A stretch of 64,000 nt of DNA from Lactobacillus selangorensis (GTDB lineage Bacteria > Bacillota > Bacilli > Lactobacillales > Lactobacillaceae): the NCBI RefSeq assembly GCF_001437205.1, contig NZ_JQAZ01000003.1, positions 62,001 to 126,000 of the forward strand, read 5' to 3'. A model generated the notes under the pieces. It was given only the letters and a program-made list of their open reading frames with translations. It did not search any database and was not told where the DNA came from. Made by a program: the position numbers and the translations under genes. Positions 1-8,458 of the stretch are shown piece after piece (position 1 is the first letter of the stretch; every line of letters begins with the position of its first letter).

Positions 1-986
1 CAAAAACAGATGTTACTTATTTTGCCTCTCATAATTTGGACTATCAACCAATTAATTTTCCAACTTTAAAAAGTAGAAGAAAGAGGATTTTGGATAGTAA
101 AAAAATCATTCGAGAAAAATTAAAGGACTTTCATTCAAACGATATCTTTTTAATTCAAACCCCAACGTATTTGGGCCGCTTTTTCACTTCTATGTTACTG
201 AAAACCCTACAACAAAAGCAGGTTAAGACAATTGCATTTGTTCATGATATTGATGACTTAAGATTTAAACGACGAGAACCTTGGAAAAACAATCAATATG
301 AAGTGAAATTTTATAATAATTTTGATGTTGTTATTGTTTCTAATAGCAATATGGCGAAATTCTTTAGAAAAAACGGATATAAAGGGAAAATTGCAATCTT
401 AGGTATTTTTGATTATTTGGTGGAAGAAATTGAATGGCAATTTCCAATTAAAAAAAAGGTAAACGTAATAAATTTTGCTGGCAATCTAAAAAAATCCGAG
501 TTTCTTTGGCAATTAAATCCAAAGTATTATAGTTTGGATTTGTTTGGTAATATTTCTGAAGAACAGTTAAAAAAATTAAAATTAAATGTTAAATATGAAG
601 GCTCTTTTAATCCAAATGAAATCGTTAATAAAGTAAGGAGTGGATATGGCTTAGTTTGGGATGGAAATAGTAGATTTCCTACTAATGATGATCGCTTGCT
701 GAACTATGAGCGAGTTAATGACCCGCATAAGGTATCTTTATATCTTACATCGGGTATTCCTGTACTGATTTGGGAAAAGGCAGCATTGGCGCCCTTTATT
801 TTGAAAAACAATGTTGGTAAGACAATATCATCACTGGATGACATTTATACTGTTATTAGTCATATTACTGATGCTCAGTTTCTGCAAATGCAACAAAATG
901 CCGAGATATTGTCAAAAAAACTTAGGACTGGATTTTATACAGAAAATGCAATTAAAAATGCTGAAAAATTACTTGAAGGAGAATAA
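1..986 (+). CDS. Gtf3-like sugar transferase of a polysaccharide cluster (5' end cut by window edge)
   Basis: This looks like a Gtf3/galactofuranosyltransferase-type glycosyltransferase that adds a sugar to a lipid-linked polysaccharide repeat unit at the cytoplasmic face of the membrane. The reading frame (codons from base 3) is open to the left edge, so the TTG at 36 is probably internal and the true start lies outside the window; about 316 residues downstream of that TTG are present, near full family length. The C-terminal half carries the family pattern NDPHKVSLYLTSGIPVLIWE, the region that usually binds the nucleotide sugar. It lies two bases upstream of the TagD-like gene, so they are probably co-transcribed. 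Donor and acceptor cannot be read from the sequence. The base composition is much more AT-rich than the window after about 4.5 kb, suggesting the cluster was acquired. Confidence 0.72.
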   Translation, partial: KTDVTYFASHNLDYQPINFPTLKSRRKRILDSKKIIREKLKDFHSNDIFLIQTPTYLGRFFTSMLLKTLQQKQVKTIAFVHDIDDLRFKRREPWKNNQYEVKFYNNFDVVIVSNSNMAKFFRKNGYKGKIAILGIFDYLVEEIEWQFPIKKKVNVINFAGNLKKSEFLWQLNPKYYSLDLFGNISEEQLKKLKLNVKYEGSFNPNEIVNKVRSGYGLVWDGNSRFPTNDDRLLNYERVNDPHKVSLYLTSGIPVLIWEKAALAPFILKNNVGKTISSLDDIYTVISHITDAQFLQMQQNAEILSKKLRTGFYTENAIKNAEKLLEGE

Positions 987-988
987 AA

Positions 989-1381
989 ATGACTAAGACC
1001 GTAATCACATATGGCACATTTGATTTACTTCATTGGGGTCATGTTCGTTTGCTAGAACGTGCAAAAAAGTACGGGGATAATTTAATTGTCGGATTATCCA
1101 CGGATGAGTTTAATGCTTTAAAACACAAAGAAGCTTATATTCCTTTTGAAGAACGTAAATATGTATTAGAGGCAATTCGCTATGTTGATAAAGTTATTCC
1201 AGAGAGAAGTTGGGATCAGAAAATTTCTGATGTACAAAAATATCATGTAGATACTTTTGTAATGGGGGATGATTGGAAAGGACAATTTGATTTTCTAAAA
1301 GATTATTGCCAAGTAATTTATTTACCACGTACTAAGGGCATTTCAACAACAAAAATTAAGGAAGATTTGAAATTGAGATAA
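989..1381 (+). CDS. tagD: Glycerol-3-phosphate cytidylyltransferase (TagD/TarD type)
   Basis: Makes CDP-glycerol from CTP and glycerol 3-phosphate, the activated donor for glycerol-phosphate polymers and decorations. At 130 residues it has the usual family length. The nucleotidyltransferase signature GTFDLLHWGH is at residues 9-18, and RTKGISTT near residue 114 matches the CTP-binding end. The start ATG at 989 has GAAGGAGA just upstream inside the end of the previous gene. Its place between a glycosyltransferase and a Wzy-like polymerase suggests that the capsule or exopolysaccharide carries glycerol phosphate rather than that this is the main teichoic acid gene; that is inference. A matching glycerophosphotransferase is not in the window and would be expected to the left. 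Confidence 0.9.
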   Translation: MTKTVITYGTFDLLHWGHVRLLERAKKYGDNLIVGLSTDEFNALKHKEAYIPFEERKYVLEAIRYVDKVIPERSWDQKISDVQKYHVDTFVMGDDWKGQFDFLKDYCQVIYLPRTKGISTTKIKEDLKLR

Positions 1382-1426
1382 AATTATTTTTAATTTAATA
1401 ATGTTTATTATGATTGTGGAGAAATT

Positions 1427-2722
1427 ATGCAGAAATTAAAATTGGGATGGATGTACAAATTCCTTGTTACTTTATTTTTAATAATGATAGTTTTGCTGAC
1501 AAATACTGTTTATTCTAGATCGGGTCGTTTTGGATCTCTTTTAGGAGAAATGTTGATAGTAGGTTCAGCCTTATTAAGTATATTGAGTATAATATTATTA
1601 TATCGAGCAAAAATAAATATATTGAAAAGCATTCAACTTTTTGGATGCGAAATAATAGTTATTATGGGGCTTCTAGGTTCTAATCTAATTAAAGGAACAT
1701 TTTCTCTATCACTAATTATGAAACTAGTTGTTTTTCCATTGTTGTGCTTTCCAATCATACATGTTTTTTTAGTGTCTGGTGAACCTATGTATCCATTGAA
1801 GTCTTTACGGATAGTAATCGAATGGATAATGGGGATTTCTACTATTATATATTTTCTTTCTCTTTTTATATCATTGCCAAGCATCATTACCGTTTCTTAT
1901 GCATGGGGAACATCACAAACAGCAAACGGTATTTTAGGAATGCAATTTTTCACACAAGGATCAACACAGTTCTTGGGAATGACAGTTTTGCGAAATACAG
2001 GGATTTTTACTGAGGCTCCAATGTCAGGATTTGTCTGTTCTCTTGCACTATTGATTTTATTATTTATTGAAAAAAAATCTATTTTTAGTTTTTCTTCAAT
2101 TGTGTTGATTATTTGTGGGCTCACGACTACTTCAACAACAGTGTTAACCGTTATCATTTTTGCTGTATTTTTAAAACTATATACATCACGCTTTAAACGT
2201 TATACAGTTTTAATTGCTGTCGCTTTAATTCCAATTATATTTATTGCGATTGAAAGTATATGGGCAAGTAAAGTAGCAGCTAACTCAGGGTCTGTTGATG
2301 TTCGGTTTGATGATTTATATGCAGGAGTTAAAACTTGGATAGTTCATCCAATTTTGGGGTGGGGATGGTCTAATGAGGATGCTTATTTGCCTTATATTTC
2401 GCCTGAACGATTAAATTTTTATGGGAATAGTGGTTTTTCAAGTGGTATCTTTTTTGTTTTAATTACAGGTGGACTAGTAGAATTTTTCTTTTATTATATT
2501 GTTCCTTATTTTGAATTTGCAAAGATCTCCTTGGATAATATGTTTTTCATATTAATTTTGTTGTATATTTTCTTGATCTCGATTGCTTTAAATTCTTATT
2601 ACATCATTATGTTTTTAAATCAATTTTGTTTGATGTACGCAATATATAATAAAAATACTGTAAAAATTGAAAAAGAAATACTGAGTATGACAGGAGAAGC
2701 AAATAGACCTTTACATGTTTAA
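1427..2722 (+). CDS. Wzy-like polysaccharide polymerase (O-antigen ligase/polymerase family)
   Basis: A 431-residue integral membrane protein with about ten or more hydrophobic segments and a larger hydrophilic stretch around residues 285-345, as in O-antigen/exopolysaccharide polymerases that join lipid-linked repeat units on the outside of the membrane. The loop contains a GWGWSNEDAY stretch, resembling the Gly-rich/aromatic motif before the last helices of Wzy_C proteins. ATG at 1427 is preceded by GGAG at about 1416. Sequence conservation in this family is low, so the call rests on topology, length and position between a glycosyltransferase, tagD and a flippase. It is strongly AT-rich, which is common for wzy genes and fits horizontal acquisition. 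Confidence 0.72.
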   Translation: MQKLKLGWMYKFLVTLFLIMIVLLTNTVYSRSGRFGSLLGEMLIVGSALLSILSIILLYRAKINILKSIQLFGCEIIVIMGLLGSNLIKGTFSLSLIMKLVVFPLLCFPIIHVFLVSGEPMYPLKSLRIVIEWIMGISTIIYFLSLFISLPSIITVSYAWGTSQTANGILGMQFFTQGSTQFLGMTVLRNTGIFTEAPMSGFVCSLALLILLFIEKKSIFSFSSIVLIICGLTTTSTTVLTVIIFAVFLKLYTSRFKRYTVLIAVALIPIIFIAIESIWASKVAANSGSVDVRFDDLYAGVKTWIVHPILGWGWSNEDAYLPYISPERLNFYGNSGFSSGIFFVLITGGLVEFFFYYIVPYFEFAKISLDNMFFILILLYIFLISIALNSYYIIMFLNQFCLMYAIYNKNTVKIEKEILSMTGEANRPLHV

Positions 2723-2782
2723 AAATGTCATTTTAATAAGATTATAAAATGAAAATATAAGTCCACATTTTAATGATATAAT

Positions 2783-2817
2783 AAAGCATTGATGCAAGAG
2801 CGCAATGCTTTTTCTTT
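2783..2817 (+). terminator. Rho-independent terminator after the wzy-like gene
   Basis: A perfect 9-bp stem, AAAGCATTG at 2783-2791 and CAATGCTTT at 2803-2811, is followed by a T-rich tail. It separates the glycosyltransferase-tagD-wzy unit from the flippase, which may therefore have its own promoter or depend on read-through. Confidence 0.75.
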
Positions 2818-2844
2818 TGAATTCTATAGTATTGGAGTATTTCT

Positions 2845-4272
2845 ATGAAAGTTATCAAGAACTACCTTTGGAATGTGATGTATCAGTTATTGGTTATTGT
2901 CATTCCATTAATTACTGTTCACTATGTAACACGTGTTTTAGGTGCAACGGGTTATGGGATTAATTCTTTTACGAATGCAAATACACAATATTTCGTTTTG
3001 TTTGGTAGTATTGGTGTCTCACTATATGGGAACCGGCAAATTGCCTATCATCGTGATGATCGTAAAAAGACTTCTCAGACCTTTTGGGAAATTTATATCA
3101 TGCGTGCCTGCACACTTGGTCTTGCAATGATTGCTTTTTACATATTCATGCTTTTTACGGGCCAATATAAAGCTGACTATTTTATGCAGTCTTTCTTGAT
3201 TTGGGCAGCTGCGTTCGATATTTCATGGTTCTTTATGGGCTTTGAAAATTTCCAAGTTACTGTCGTTCGTAATATGCTTGTCAAGATTTTATCGTTAGTT
3301 TTAATTTTTATGTTTGTTAAAACACGTGGTGATCTGCCAACGTATATTTTGATTCTGTCGCTCTCGCAATTGGCTGGTAATTTAACGTTATGGCCGTATT
3401 TACGTCATTATGTTGATATGCCTGACTGGCATCATTTAAATATTTGGCAGCATTTGCGTCCATCGCTGGTCTTGTTTGTCCCACAAATTGCGACGTCATT
3501 GTATTTGTCATTAAATAAAACGATGTTGGGAAGCATGGTTAGCGTCGCTTCTGCCGGTTTCTATGATAATTCGGATAAGATTATTAAAATGGTTCTAGCA
3601 GTTGTGACAGCGACTGGGACAGTCATGTTGCCGCATGTGGCGAATGCTTTTGCACATGGCGATAAAAAGAGTGTCCATCGCTATTTGTACATGTCGTTTG
3701 ACTTCGTTAGCTTTCTTTCTGTTCCGTTAATGTTTGGAATTGCCGCAATTGCTACAGCTTTTGCACCATGGTTCTTTACAAAAAGCTTTGCTGAAGTTGG
3801 TAAGTTGATGATGATTGAATCGATCGTTATGTTGATGATTGCTTGGAGCAATGTTCTCGGCGTTCAGTATTTGTTGCCAACTAATCGCAATAAGCCGTAT
3901 ACATTTTCCGTCACACTTGGAGCAATCGTAAATGTCGTTCTTAATGTGCCATTGATCATGATTTGGAAAACCAATGGTGCTATGTGGTCAACTGTTCTTT
4001 CTGAAGTTGCCGTAACGGGTTATCAATTATGGGTGGTTCGTCATGACATTGATATACCAAGACTGTTTACAAATCTTTGGAAATATCTAGTTGCTGGTGC
4101 TGTGATGTTTGTTGTTGTTTATTGGATGAACCTTCACTTTACAATGGGATATGTCATGCTGGTTGTTGAAGCCACTGTTGGTGCAGTCATTTATGCAGTA
4201 TTGATTTTAATTTTAAAGCCAACTGTTTTGCAGACGGCAAAGATGTTTTTGGATCGTAGAAGAAATAAATAG
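2845..4272 (+). CDS. Polysaccharide flippase (Wzx/PST family)
   Basis: A 475-residue membrane protein with about 12-14 predicted helices and the N-terminal pattern NYLWNVMYQLLVIVIPLITV, typical of oligosaccharide flippases in Gram-positive exopolysaccharide clusters. It would move undecaprenyl-linked repeat units from the inside to the outside of the membrane for the Wzy-like polymerase encoded just upstream. ATG at 2845 is preceded by TTGGAG. Its base composition is less AT-rich than the three genes before it, so it may have a different history. A terminator lies both before and after the gene. Functional class is fairly sure; the substrate is unknown. Confidence 0.88.
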   Translation: MKVIKNYLWNVMYQLLVIVIPLITVHYVTRVLGATGYGINSFTNANTQYFVLFGSIGVSLYGNRQIAYHRDDRKKTSQTFWEIYIMRACTLGLAMIAFYIFMLFTGQYKADYFMQSFLIWAAAFDISWFFMGFENFQVTVVRNMLVKILSLVLIFMFVKTRGDLPTYILILSLSQLAGNLTLWPYLRHYVDMPDWHHLNIWQHLRPSLVLFVPQIATSLYLSLNKTMLGSMVSVASAGFYDNSDKIIKMVLAVVTATGTVMLPHVANAFAHGDKKSVHRYLYMSFDFVSFLSVPLMFGIAAIATAFAPWFFTKSFAEVGKLMMIESIVMLMIAWSNVLGVQYLLPTNRNKPYTFSVTLGAIVNVVLNVPLIMIWKTNGAMWSTVLSEVAVTGYQLWVVRHDIDIPRLFTNLWKYLVAGAVMFVVVYWMNLHFTMGYVMLVVEATVGAVIYAVLILILKPTVLQTAKMFLDRRRNK

Positions 4273-4319
4273 GGCAATAAAAGGTTTCTCTGTTAACCAG
4301 TGTTGATACGGAGCTTTCG

Positions 4320-4356
4320 GAAGATCAATTCATTTACGAATTGGTCTTCTTTTTTG
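4320..4356 (+). terminator. Terminator of the polysaccharide cluster
   Basis: A 12-bp stem with one mismatch (GAAGATCAATTC at 4320-4331 against GAATTGGTCTTC at 4338-4349) runs into TTTTTT. It ends the plus-strand polysaccharide genes. Confidence 0.85.
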
Positions 4357-4435
4357 GCCTTAATTTTAAGTTGAATGCGGGGAGCGAAATGATTCCGATT
4401 GCGATAAGTTAGTCGTTTATATAGTTTTTATTCGA

Positions 4436-4471
4436 AATAAAAAGATGCTGATGAATTTAATCATCAACATC
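4436..4471 (-). terminator. Terminator of the ComK-like gene
   Basis: On the minus strand the arms GATGTTGATGA and TCATCAGCATC (4461-4471 and 4444-4454) are followed by TTTTT, just beyond the stop codon of the ComK-like gene. Confidence 0.8.
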
Positions 4472-4489
4472 GAATATTGTAGAGCCGTT

Positions 4490-5326
4490 TTAAGGTCTCT
4501 GTTTATAATAGATTTTCTTTCTGAATTCTCGCAGGAAGTAGTCCTTATCGGTTTCTGAAGCAATTTCTAAGGCGTTGAATTTGTTTTCACGGAGGACGGC
4601 GAGCATGCAATCAAAACAGGTTCGTTCAAAGACGTCTAAGAAGTTATGAAAATCGGCCATCGTCAGTTCTTCATCACTGAATTTCTCGCAGCACTGCGAG
4701 TAGGTTTTAAAGAAATAGGGATGGGTATGAAGGACATAACCGGCATCTTCGGCCATTTTCTTCTGCATAATGAAGACACAGTGCGATACTTTTTTGGCGG
4801 CTTTAAGTCGTTCGGCAAATTCGCCGTGCAGGCGGCCTTTTAAGAGCAGGCCGCAGTTGAAGCGAATGGTAACGTGATGGCGTTTCTGACTGAAATGGTC
4901 GATATGATGCAGTGCCACCCAAATGGTCGGGTGATGATGGGGACCGGTCAACGGCATAAATTGGATGACACCGTAAATTAACGGCTGGGCGGTGCGGCCG
5001 AGTTCGAGGTATTGGTGCAGCATGCGCATCGCAAAGCAGTCGAACAGGGAAGCTTTGATGGTGGTGTTAATCAGCTGTTCGGTTGTTTTGGGCGTGCGAT
5101 ACAAGCCATGTTCACGGTCGGCGATTAGCGTTCCGACGGCTTGGTCCAATGGAATCATAAAAACGGTGTGTTTCGATAATTCGGGTTCAGCAACGGTTCT
5201 TAACGTCGCCAGATTGACGTGGTGCTGATAGCGGGTAAATAACCGGCCGCCGTAGTGGCACAGTTCGTTGGGCATATCGTTATATGCCACTTTCATTAAG
5301 TTTCCTAAAGACGCTGGTTCTGTCAT
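4490..5326 (-). CDS. comK: ComK-like competence transcription factor
   Basis: A 278-residue protein that I place in the ComK family, the activator of late competence (DNA-uptake) genes in Firmicutes. The support is the middle section: GTLIADREHGLYRTPKTTE at about residue 64, then a segment with PLTGPHHHPTIWVALHHIDHF at about 127-147 followed by a beta-hairpin pattern ending FAERLKAAKKV, matching the W-[VI]-[AS]-x-H-H-I core of ComK. It is clearly longer than Bacillus ComK (about 190 residues), mainly through a Cys-rich C-terminal tail (QCCEKF, CFDCM). The start ATG at 5326 has GGAGGAG at an ideal distance. It is divergent from a disrupted sigma factor gene that may belong to the same regulatory circuit. 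The family call is by eye; a profile search should settle it. Confidence 0.62.
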   Translation of the reverse strand: MTEPASLGNLMKVAYNDMPNELCHYGGRLFTRYQHHVNLATLRTVAEPELSKHTVFMIPLDQAVGTLIADREHGLYRTPKTTEQLINTTIKASLFDCFAMRMLHQYLELGRTAQPLIYGVIQFMPLTGPHHHPTIWVALHHIDHFSQKRHHVTIRFNCGLLLKGRLHGEFAERLKAAKKVSHCVFIMQKKMAEDAGYVLHTHPYFFKTYSQCCEKFSDEELTMADFHNFLDVFERTCFDCMLAVLRENKFNALEIASETDKDYFLREFRKKIYYKQRP

Positions 5327-5342
5327 AATACTCCTCCAATGT

Positions 5343-5364
5343 GTAAACGTTCTTAAAAGTTTAC
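5343..5364. promoter_or_regulatory. Inverted repeat in the comK-like/sigma divergent intergenic region
   Basis: GTAAAC and GTTTAC form a perfect 6-bp inverted repeat with a 10-base spacer (5343-5348, 5359-5364), about 17 bases upstream of the ComK-like start codon. One-turn spacing fits a dimeric regulator. The rest of 5365-5565 shows no clear -35/-10 pair that I trust. Confidence 0.35.
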
Positions 5365-5579
5365 CATGGGGACGTTTGCGAAAAAAGATAAATTCCTAAA
5401 AAAGGGGCAGAATGGCGCTCTGGGGGCGTTTTTTGGCACGACAGGTTTATTTTTAAAATGAAACGCTTCCATATCGGCTTTTTGAGCGCAAAAAGGGCAT
5501 TTTCCTAAATGAATGAATGCCGTTATGCTGTCATTGTCGTGATGCGCATCCGAAATGAATTTTCATGGAGGACTACGAG

Positions 5580-6161
5580 ATGACAGAAACAGCGGATGAA
5601 TTACAAATGGCGGCGTTGTACCAGCTGCGGGATCAGTTGCAGGGCGAATATGACCAGAAGGTGATGACGGGCTGCCGGCTGATGATGAAAAATGAGAATT
5701 TGATTTATGCGGCGGTGCATCGGGCCGGTTTGACGACACAAGATCAGGATTTTGAGGATTATTGTCAATCGGCACGGGAACAGTTTGTACGGTTATATTT
5801 GAAGTATCGCAATCCGGTGCTGACGATTGATGAGGAACGGATTTTCTGCAACTATTGCTACCGGACGATGCTGTATACGATTATTCATGATCGGCAGTAT
5901 CGACGCAAGCTGGTTGCACGCGAACAGGAATTTGATGCTCACCAGCAGCCGCCGCTGACGCCGGCTGATCTCTATGACCTGTCGGAACAGTGGTAGGAAT
6001 TTTTCAAGCAACTGACGGTAACCGAACGAAAAGTTTTTTTCCGCATCTATTGTGATGGTGCGGATACTAAAACGGTGGCGCACGAATTGCATTTGTCGCG
6101 CCGCACGATTCAGGTATATCAAAAAAATATCAAGGCATTATGCGAAGAAGCCCTGTTATAA
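5580..6161 (+). pseudogene. SigH/ComX-like sigma factor gene interrupted by an in-frame TAG
   Basis: The frame from ATG 5580 (GGAGG at 5567-5571, 8-base spacing; an ATG at 5565 lies over this site and is unlikely) encodes 138 residues with a sigma region 2 pattern (LIYAAVHRAGL, then DYCQSAREQFVRLYLKY). It stops at TAG 5994-5996 directly after SEQW. The same frame continues for 54 more residues to TAA 6159-6161 and encodes the missing region 4: LTVTERKVFF, then a helix-turn-helix with KTVAHELHLSRRTIQVYQKN. Removing one base change restores a sigma factor of about 193 residues, the size of ComX/SigH factors. The lesion is either a recent nonsense mutation, a strain-specific off-switch, or (less likely) a suppressed stop. 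The first fragment alone lacks the promoter -35-binding domain and should not work as a normal sigma factor. Confidence 0.85.
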
Positions 6162-6210
6162 ACGGTCGGTGCCATGCTATACTGGAGCTGATTGGAAAGG
6201 AAGGGCAGCG

Positions 6211-7194
6211 ATGAACTTATTAGTGACCGGCGGGGCCGGTTTTATCGGTTCGCATTTTATTCATTATGAGCTGGCGCACGATTCGGCGGTACAGATTGTC
6301 AATTTGGACTTGCTGACGTATGCGGCCGATTTGGATAACCTGGATGCTATCAAAGATGAGCGGCGTTATGTGTTTGTGCAGGGCAATATTACCAACCGTG
6401 AGCTGGTGACGGAGTTGGTCCGGCAGTATCGAATCGATGCGATCGTCAATTTTGCGGCCGAATCGCATGTCGATCGGAGTATTCGCCAGCCGGACGTGTT
6501 CATCGCTTCGAATGTACAGGGCGTGGCGGCATTATTAGCCGTTTCAAGGGCGTGCCACATCGGCCGGTTTCTGCAGGTTTCGACGGATGAAGTGTACGGC
6601 AGTTTAGGCCCGACTGGTTATTCGACAGAGGAAGCGGCGTTACGGCCGAACTCGCCGTATGCGGCCAGCAAAGCGGCGGCGGACTTACTGGTGCGGGCAG
6701 CGGTGGCGACATACGGACTGGATGCATGTGCAACCCGCTGTGCCAACAACTACGGGCCGTACCAATTTCCGGAGAAGCTGATTCCGCTGATGGTGACAAA
6801 CGGGCTGCTGGGGGAAAAACTGCCGTTATACGGCGACGGGCTGAATATGCGCGACTGGCTGGCTGTTCAGGATCACTGCCGTGCGATCGACCTAGTGTTG
6901 CGGCGGGGCCAGACTGGAAACGTGTATAACGTCAGCGGCCGCAGCGAACACACCAATCGTGAAATTGCTGAACGGATTGTAGCGGCGTTACATCTGCCGG
7001 ACGATGCGATTGTGACGGTGCCTGACCGTCTGGGCGATGACCGGCGTTATGCCGTCGACCCGACTAAAATAATGACTGAATTGGGCTGGCGGCCAGAAGT
7101 GTCGTTTGACGATGGCCTGCAGGCGACGATTCAATGGTACGTCGACCATGAAACCTGGTGGCGGCCGCTGAAAAAACGGGCGGCTTTAGATTGA
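6211..7194 (+). CDS. rmlB: dTDP-glucose 4,6-dehydratase
   Basis: Converts dTDP-glucose to dTDP-4-keto-6-deoxyglucose, the second step towards dTDP-rhamnose for wall polysaccharides. The 327-residue protein has the Rossmann signature GGAGFIGSH at 7-15, the TDEVYG catalytic segment, and YAASK as the SDR Tyr/Lys pair. The chosen ATG at 6211 is preceded by AAAGGAAGG; the open frame extends further upstream but that part overlaps the sigma gene remnant and has no signal. The other rml genes (rmlA, C, D) are not in the window, so the enzyme is either an orphan copy or works with genes elsewhere. It starts only 49 bases after the sigma remnant and may share its transcript. Confidence 0.93.
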   Translation: MNLLVTGGAGFIGSHFIHYELAHDSAVQIVNLDLLTYAADLDNLDAIKDERRYVFVQGNITNRELVTELVRQYRIDAIVNFAAESHVDRSIRQPDVFIASNVQGVAALLAVSRACHIGRFLQVSTDEVYGSLGPTGYSTEEAALRPNSPYAASKAAADLLVRAAVATYGLDACATRCANNYGPYQFPEKLIPLMVTNGLLGEKLPLYGDGLNMRDWLAVQDHCRAIDLVLRRGQTGNVYNVSGRSEHTNREIAERIVAALHLPDDAIVTVPDRLGDDRRYAVDPTKIMTELGWRPEVSFDDGLQATIQWYVDHETWWRPLKKRAALD

Positions 7195-7236
7195 GATTCA
7201 TTTGCAGAAAGCCTATAAATTTAGCGGAAAAGCTCC

Positions 7237-7242
7237 TATAAT
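7237..7242 (+). promoter_or_regulatory. -10 element (TATAAT) of the SLAP-like protein gene
   Basis: A perfect TATAAT lies 34 bases before the ATG at 7277; the region at -35 is only a weak match. It is the best promoter candidate for the secreted protein. Confidence 0.55.
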
Positions 7243-7276
7243 GAAGCTAGACCAAATTTGATTAGAGGTAGCAGAT

Positions 7277-8272
7277 ATGAAGAAAACGATTATGGCGGCC
7301 GGAATTGCGGCTGCATTATTAGGCACGACGGGTGCCGTTCTTGGTACAAGCACGACGGCTTTTGCGGCTGGCGGTTATGCCATGAATGAATTGACTTACA
7401 ACCAGCTGAACCGTGTCGGGGTCACCACCGAAGCGGCAACGGTTTACAACAGCCAGGGTGTAGCAACTGGCCAGACTTTGGCAAAAGGGACGAGCTGGAA
7501 GGTGCTCGGCCATGTCCAGGATAAAGGCGGCATGGAGTACTTCCAAGTCGGCGGCAACCAGTATGTTGCCTATACCACGATGACACTGAAGGCTGAGAAT
7601 ATCCTGAGCAACGTTCAAACGGCCGGCGGTGTCGTTACACTGACGAATAGCGCAGCTGTTGTCGATGCGACTGGGACAGCCCATCAGACCTTGGCAAAGG
7701 GTTCAAGCTGGAAAGTAACCCAGACAGCCTATTCGGCAGTCGATAAGGAAACCTTCTATCAGGTCGGCGCTGGCTTGTATATCGGTGCTTCCAACGTGAC
7801 TTATACAGGTGCTTCAAGCGATGACAACACTACCACAATCACCAACCAGCGCAGTTTGGCTGGCGGTGTGGCAACCGTGCGGGTCATCAGCGGTGCGCCG
7901 TTAGTCAACGCACAGGGCAAGACGATTCGGACACTTGGCTACAACACTGCTTGGAAGACGACTGAAATGGCGAGCGGCGCCAATGGTCATACTTATTACG
8001 AAGTCGGTCCTAGCCAGTATGTCGATGCCAACAGCGTGACGGTCACCGGCAACGTTGGTACAATCTTCAAGGATACGGAAACAACCAGTGGCGTAGCGAC
8101 TGTGCGTTACAATGACATCTGGACAGTCAACGCCAATGGGACTGCTGTCAAGGCGATTTACAAAGGCAGCGCCTGGAAAGTCGGCGCCGTCGCACATGCC
8201 TACAATGGCGATACTTACTATTTGATCGGCAGCAACCAGTATGTTTCAGCCGATTTCGTTTCGTTTCAATAA
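7277..8272 (+). CDS. Secreted protein made of four SLAP-like repeats
   Basis: A 331-residue protein with a Sec signal peptide (MKKTIMAAG..., cleavage near TTAFAA/GG at residue 31), followed only by four copies of an approximately 60-residue beta module. Each copy ends in a pattern such as GTSWKV ... YFQVGGNQYV, GSSWKV ... FYQVGAGLYI, NTAWKT ... YYEVGPSQYV and GSAWKV ... YYLIGSNQYV. This is the module found in S-layer/SLAP and related wall-binding domains of lactobacilli, so the protein probably coats or binds the wall; it has no enzymatic domain or LPxTG motif. Related modules occur in four other proteins in this window. Function beyond surface binding is unknown. Confidence 0.75.
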   Translation: MKKTIMAAGIAAALLGTTGAVLGTSTTAFAAGGYAMNELTYNQLNRVGVTTEAATVYNSQGVATGQTLAKGTSWKVLGHVQDKGGMEYFQVGGNQYVAYTTMTLKAENILSNVQTAGGVVTLTNSAAVVDATGTAHQTLAKGSSWKVTQTAYSAVDKETFYQVGAGLYIGASNVTYTGASSDDNTTTITNQRSLAGGVATVRVISGAPLVNAQGKTIRTLGYNTAWKTTEMASGANGHTYYEVGPSQYVDANSVTVTGNVGTIFKDTETTSGVATVRYNDIWTVNANGTAVKAIYKGSAWKVGAVAHAYNGDTYYLIGSNQYVSADFVSFQ

Positions 8273-8289
8273 TAATTAAGATTCATTTT

Positions 8290-8328
8290 AAGCACGGGCA
8301 AACATTTAGTTGTGTCCGTGCTTTTTTG
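8290..8328 (+). terminator. Terminator after the four-repeat SLAP-like gene
   Basis: AAGCACGG (8290-8297) pairs with CCGTGCTT (8316-8323) and is followed by a T run. Confidence 0.85.
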
Positions 8329-8458
8329 ATGCAATTTAATAAGGCATATCTCACCCTCAAAATTGGAAACACATTTATACTAAATATGAGTAGAAGATTA
8401 TCAATTTTCAGAAAAAATTTTTAGATAGTAAGACAAGTCTAACTTTGGAGGGTGCATC

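Noticed and set aside
4273-4330. GTTAACCAGTG... after the flippase stop codon as another palindromic element
   Set aside because: It shares TAG plus GTTAACC with elements A and B but lacks both the AGCGTG and ACGCGTTT ends.
5458-5472. ATGAAACGCTTCCAT as a CcpA site before the sigma factor gene
   Set aside because: The central spacing is one base short of the cre consensus, so the match is only superficial.
6052-6210. N-terminal extension of rmlB to the first in-frame ATG at 6052
   Set aside because: The extension overlaps the sigma factor remnant, is not like RmlB, and the ATG at 6211 has the ribosome binding site and the Rossmann motif directly after it.
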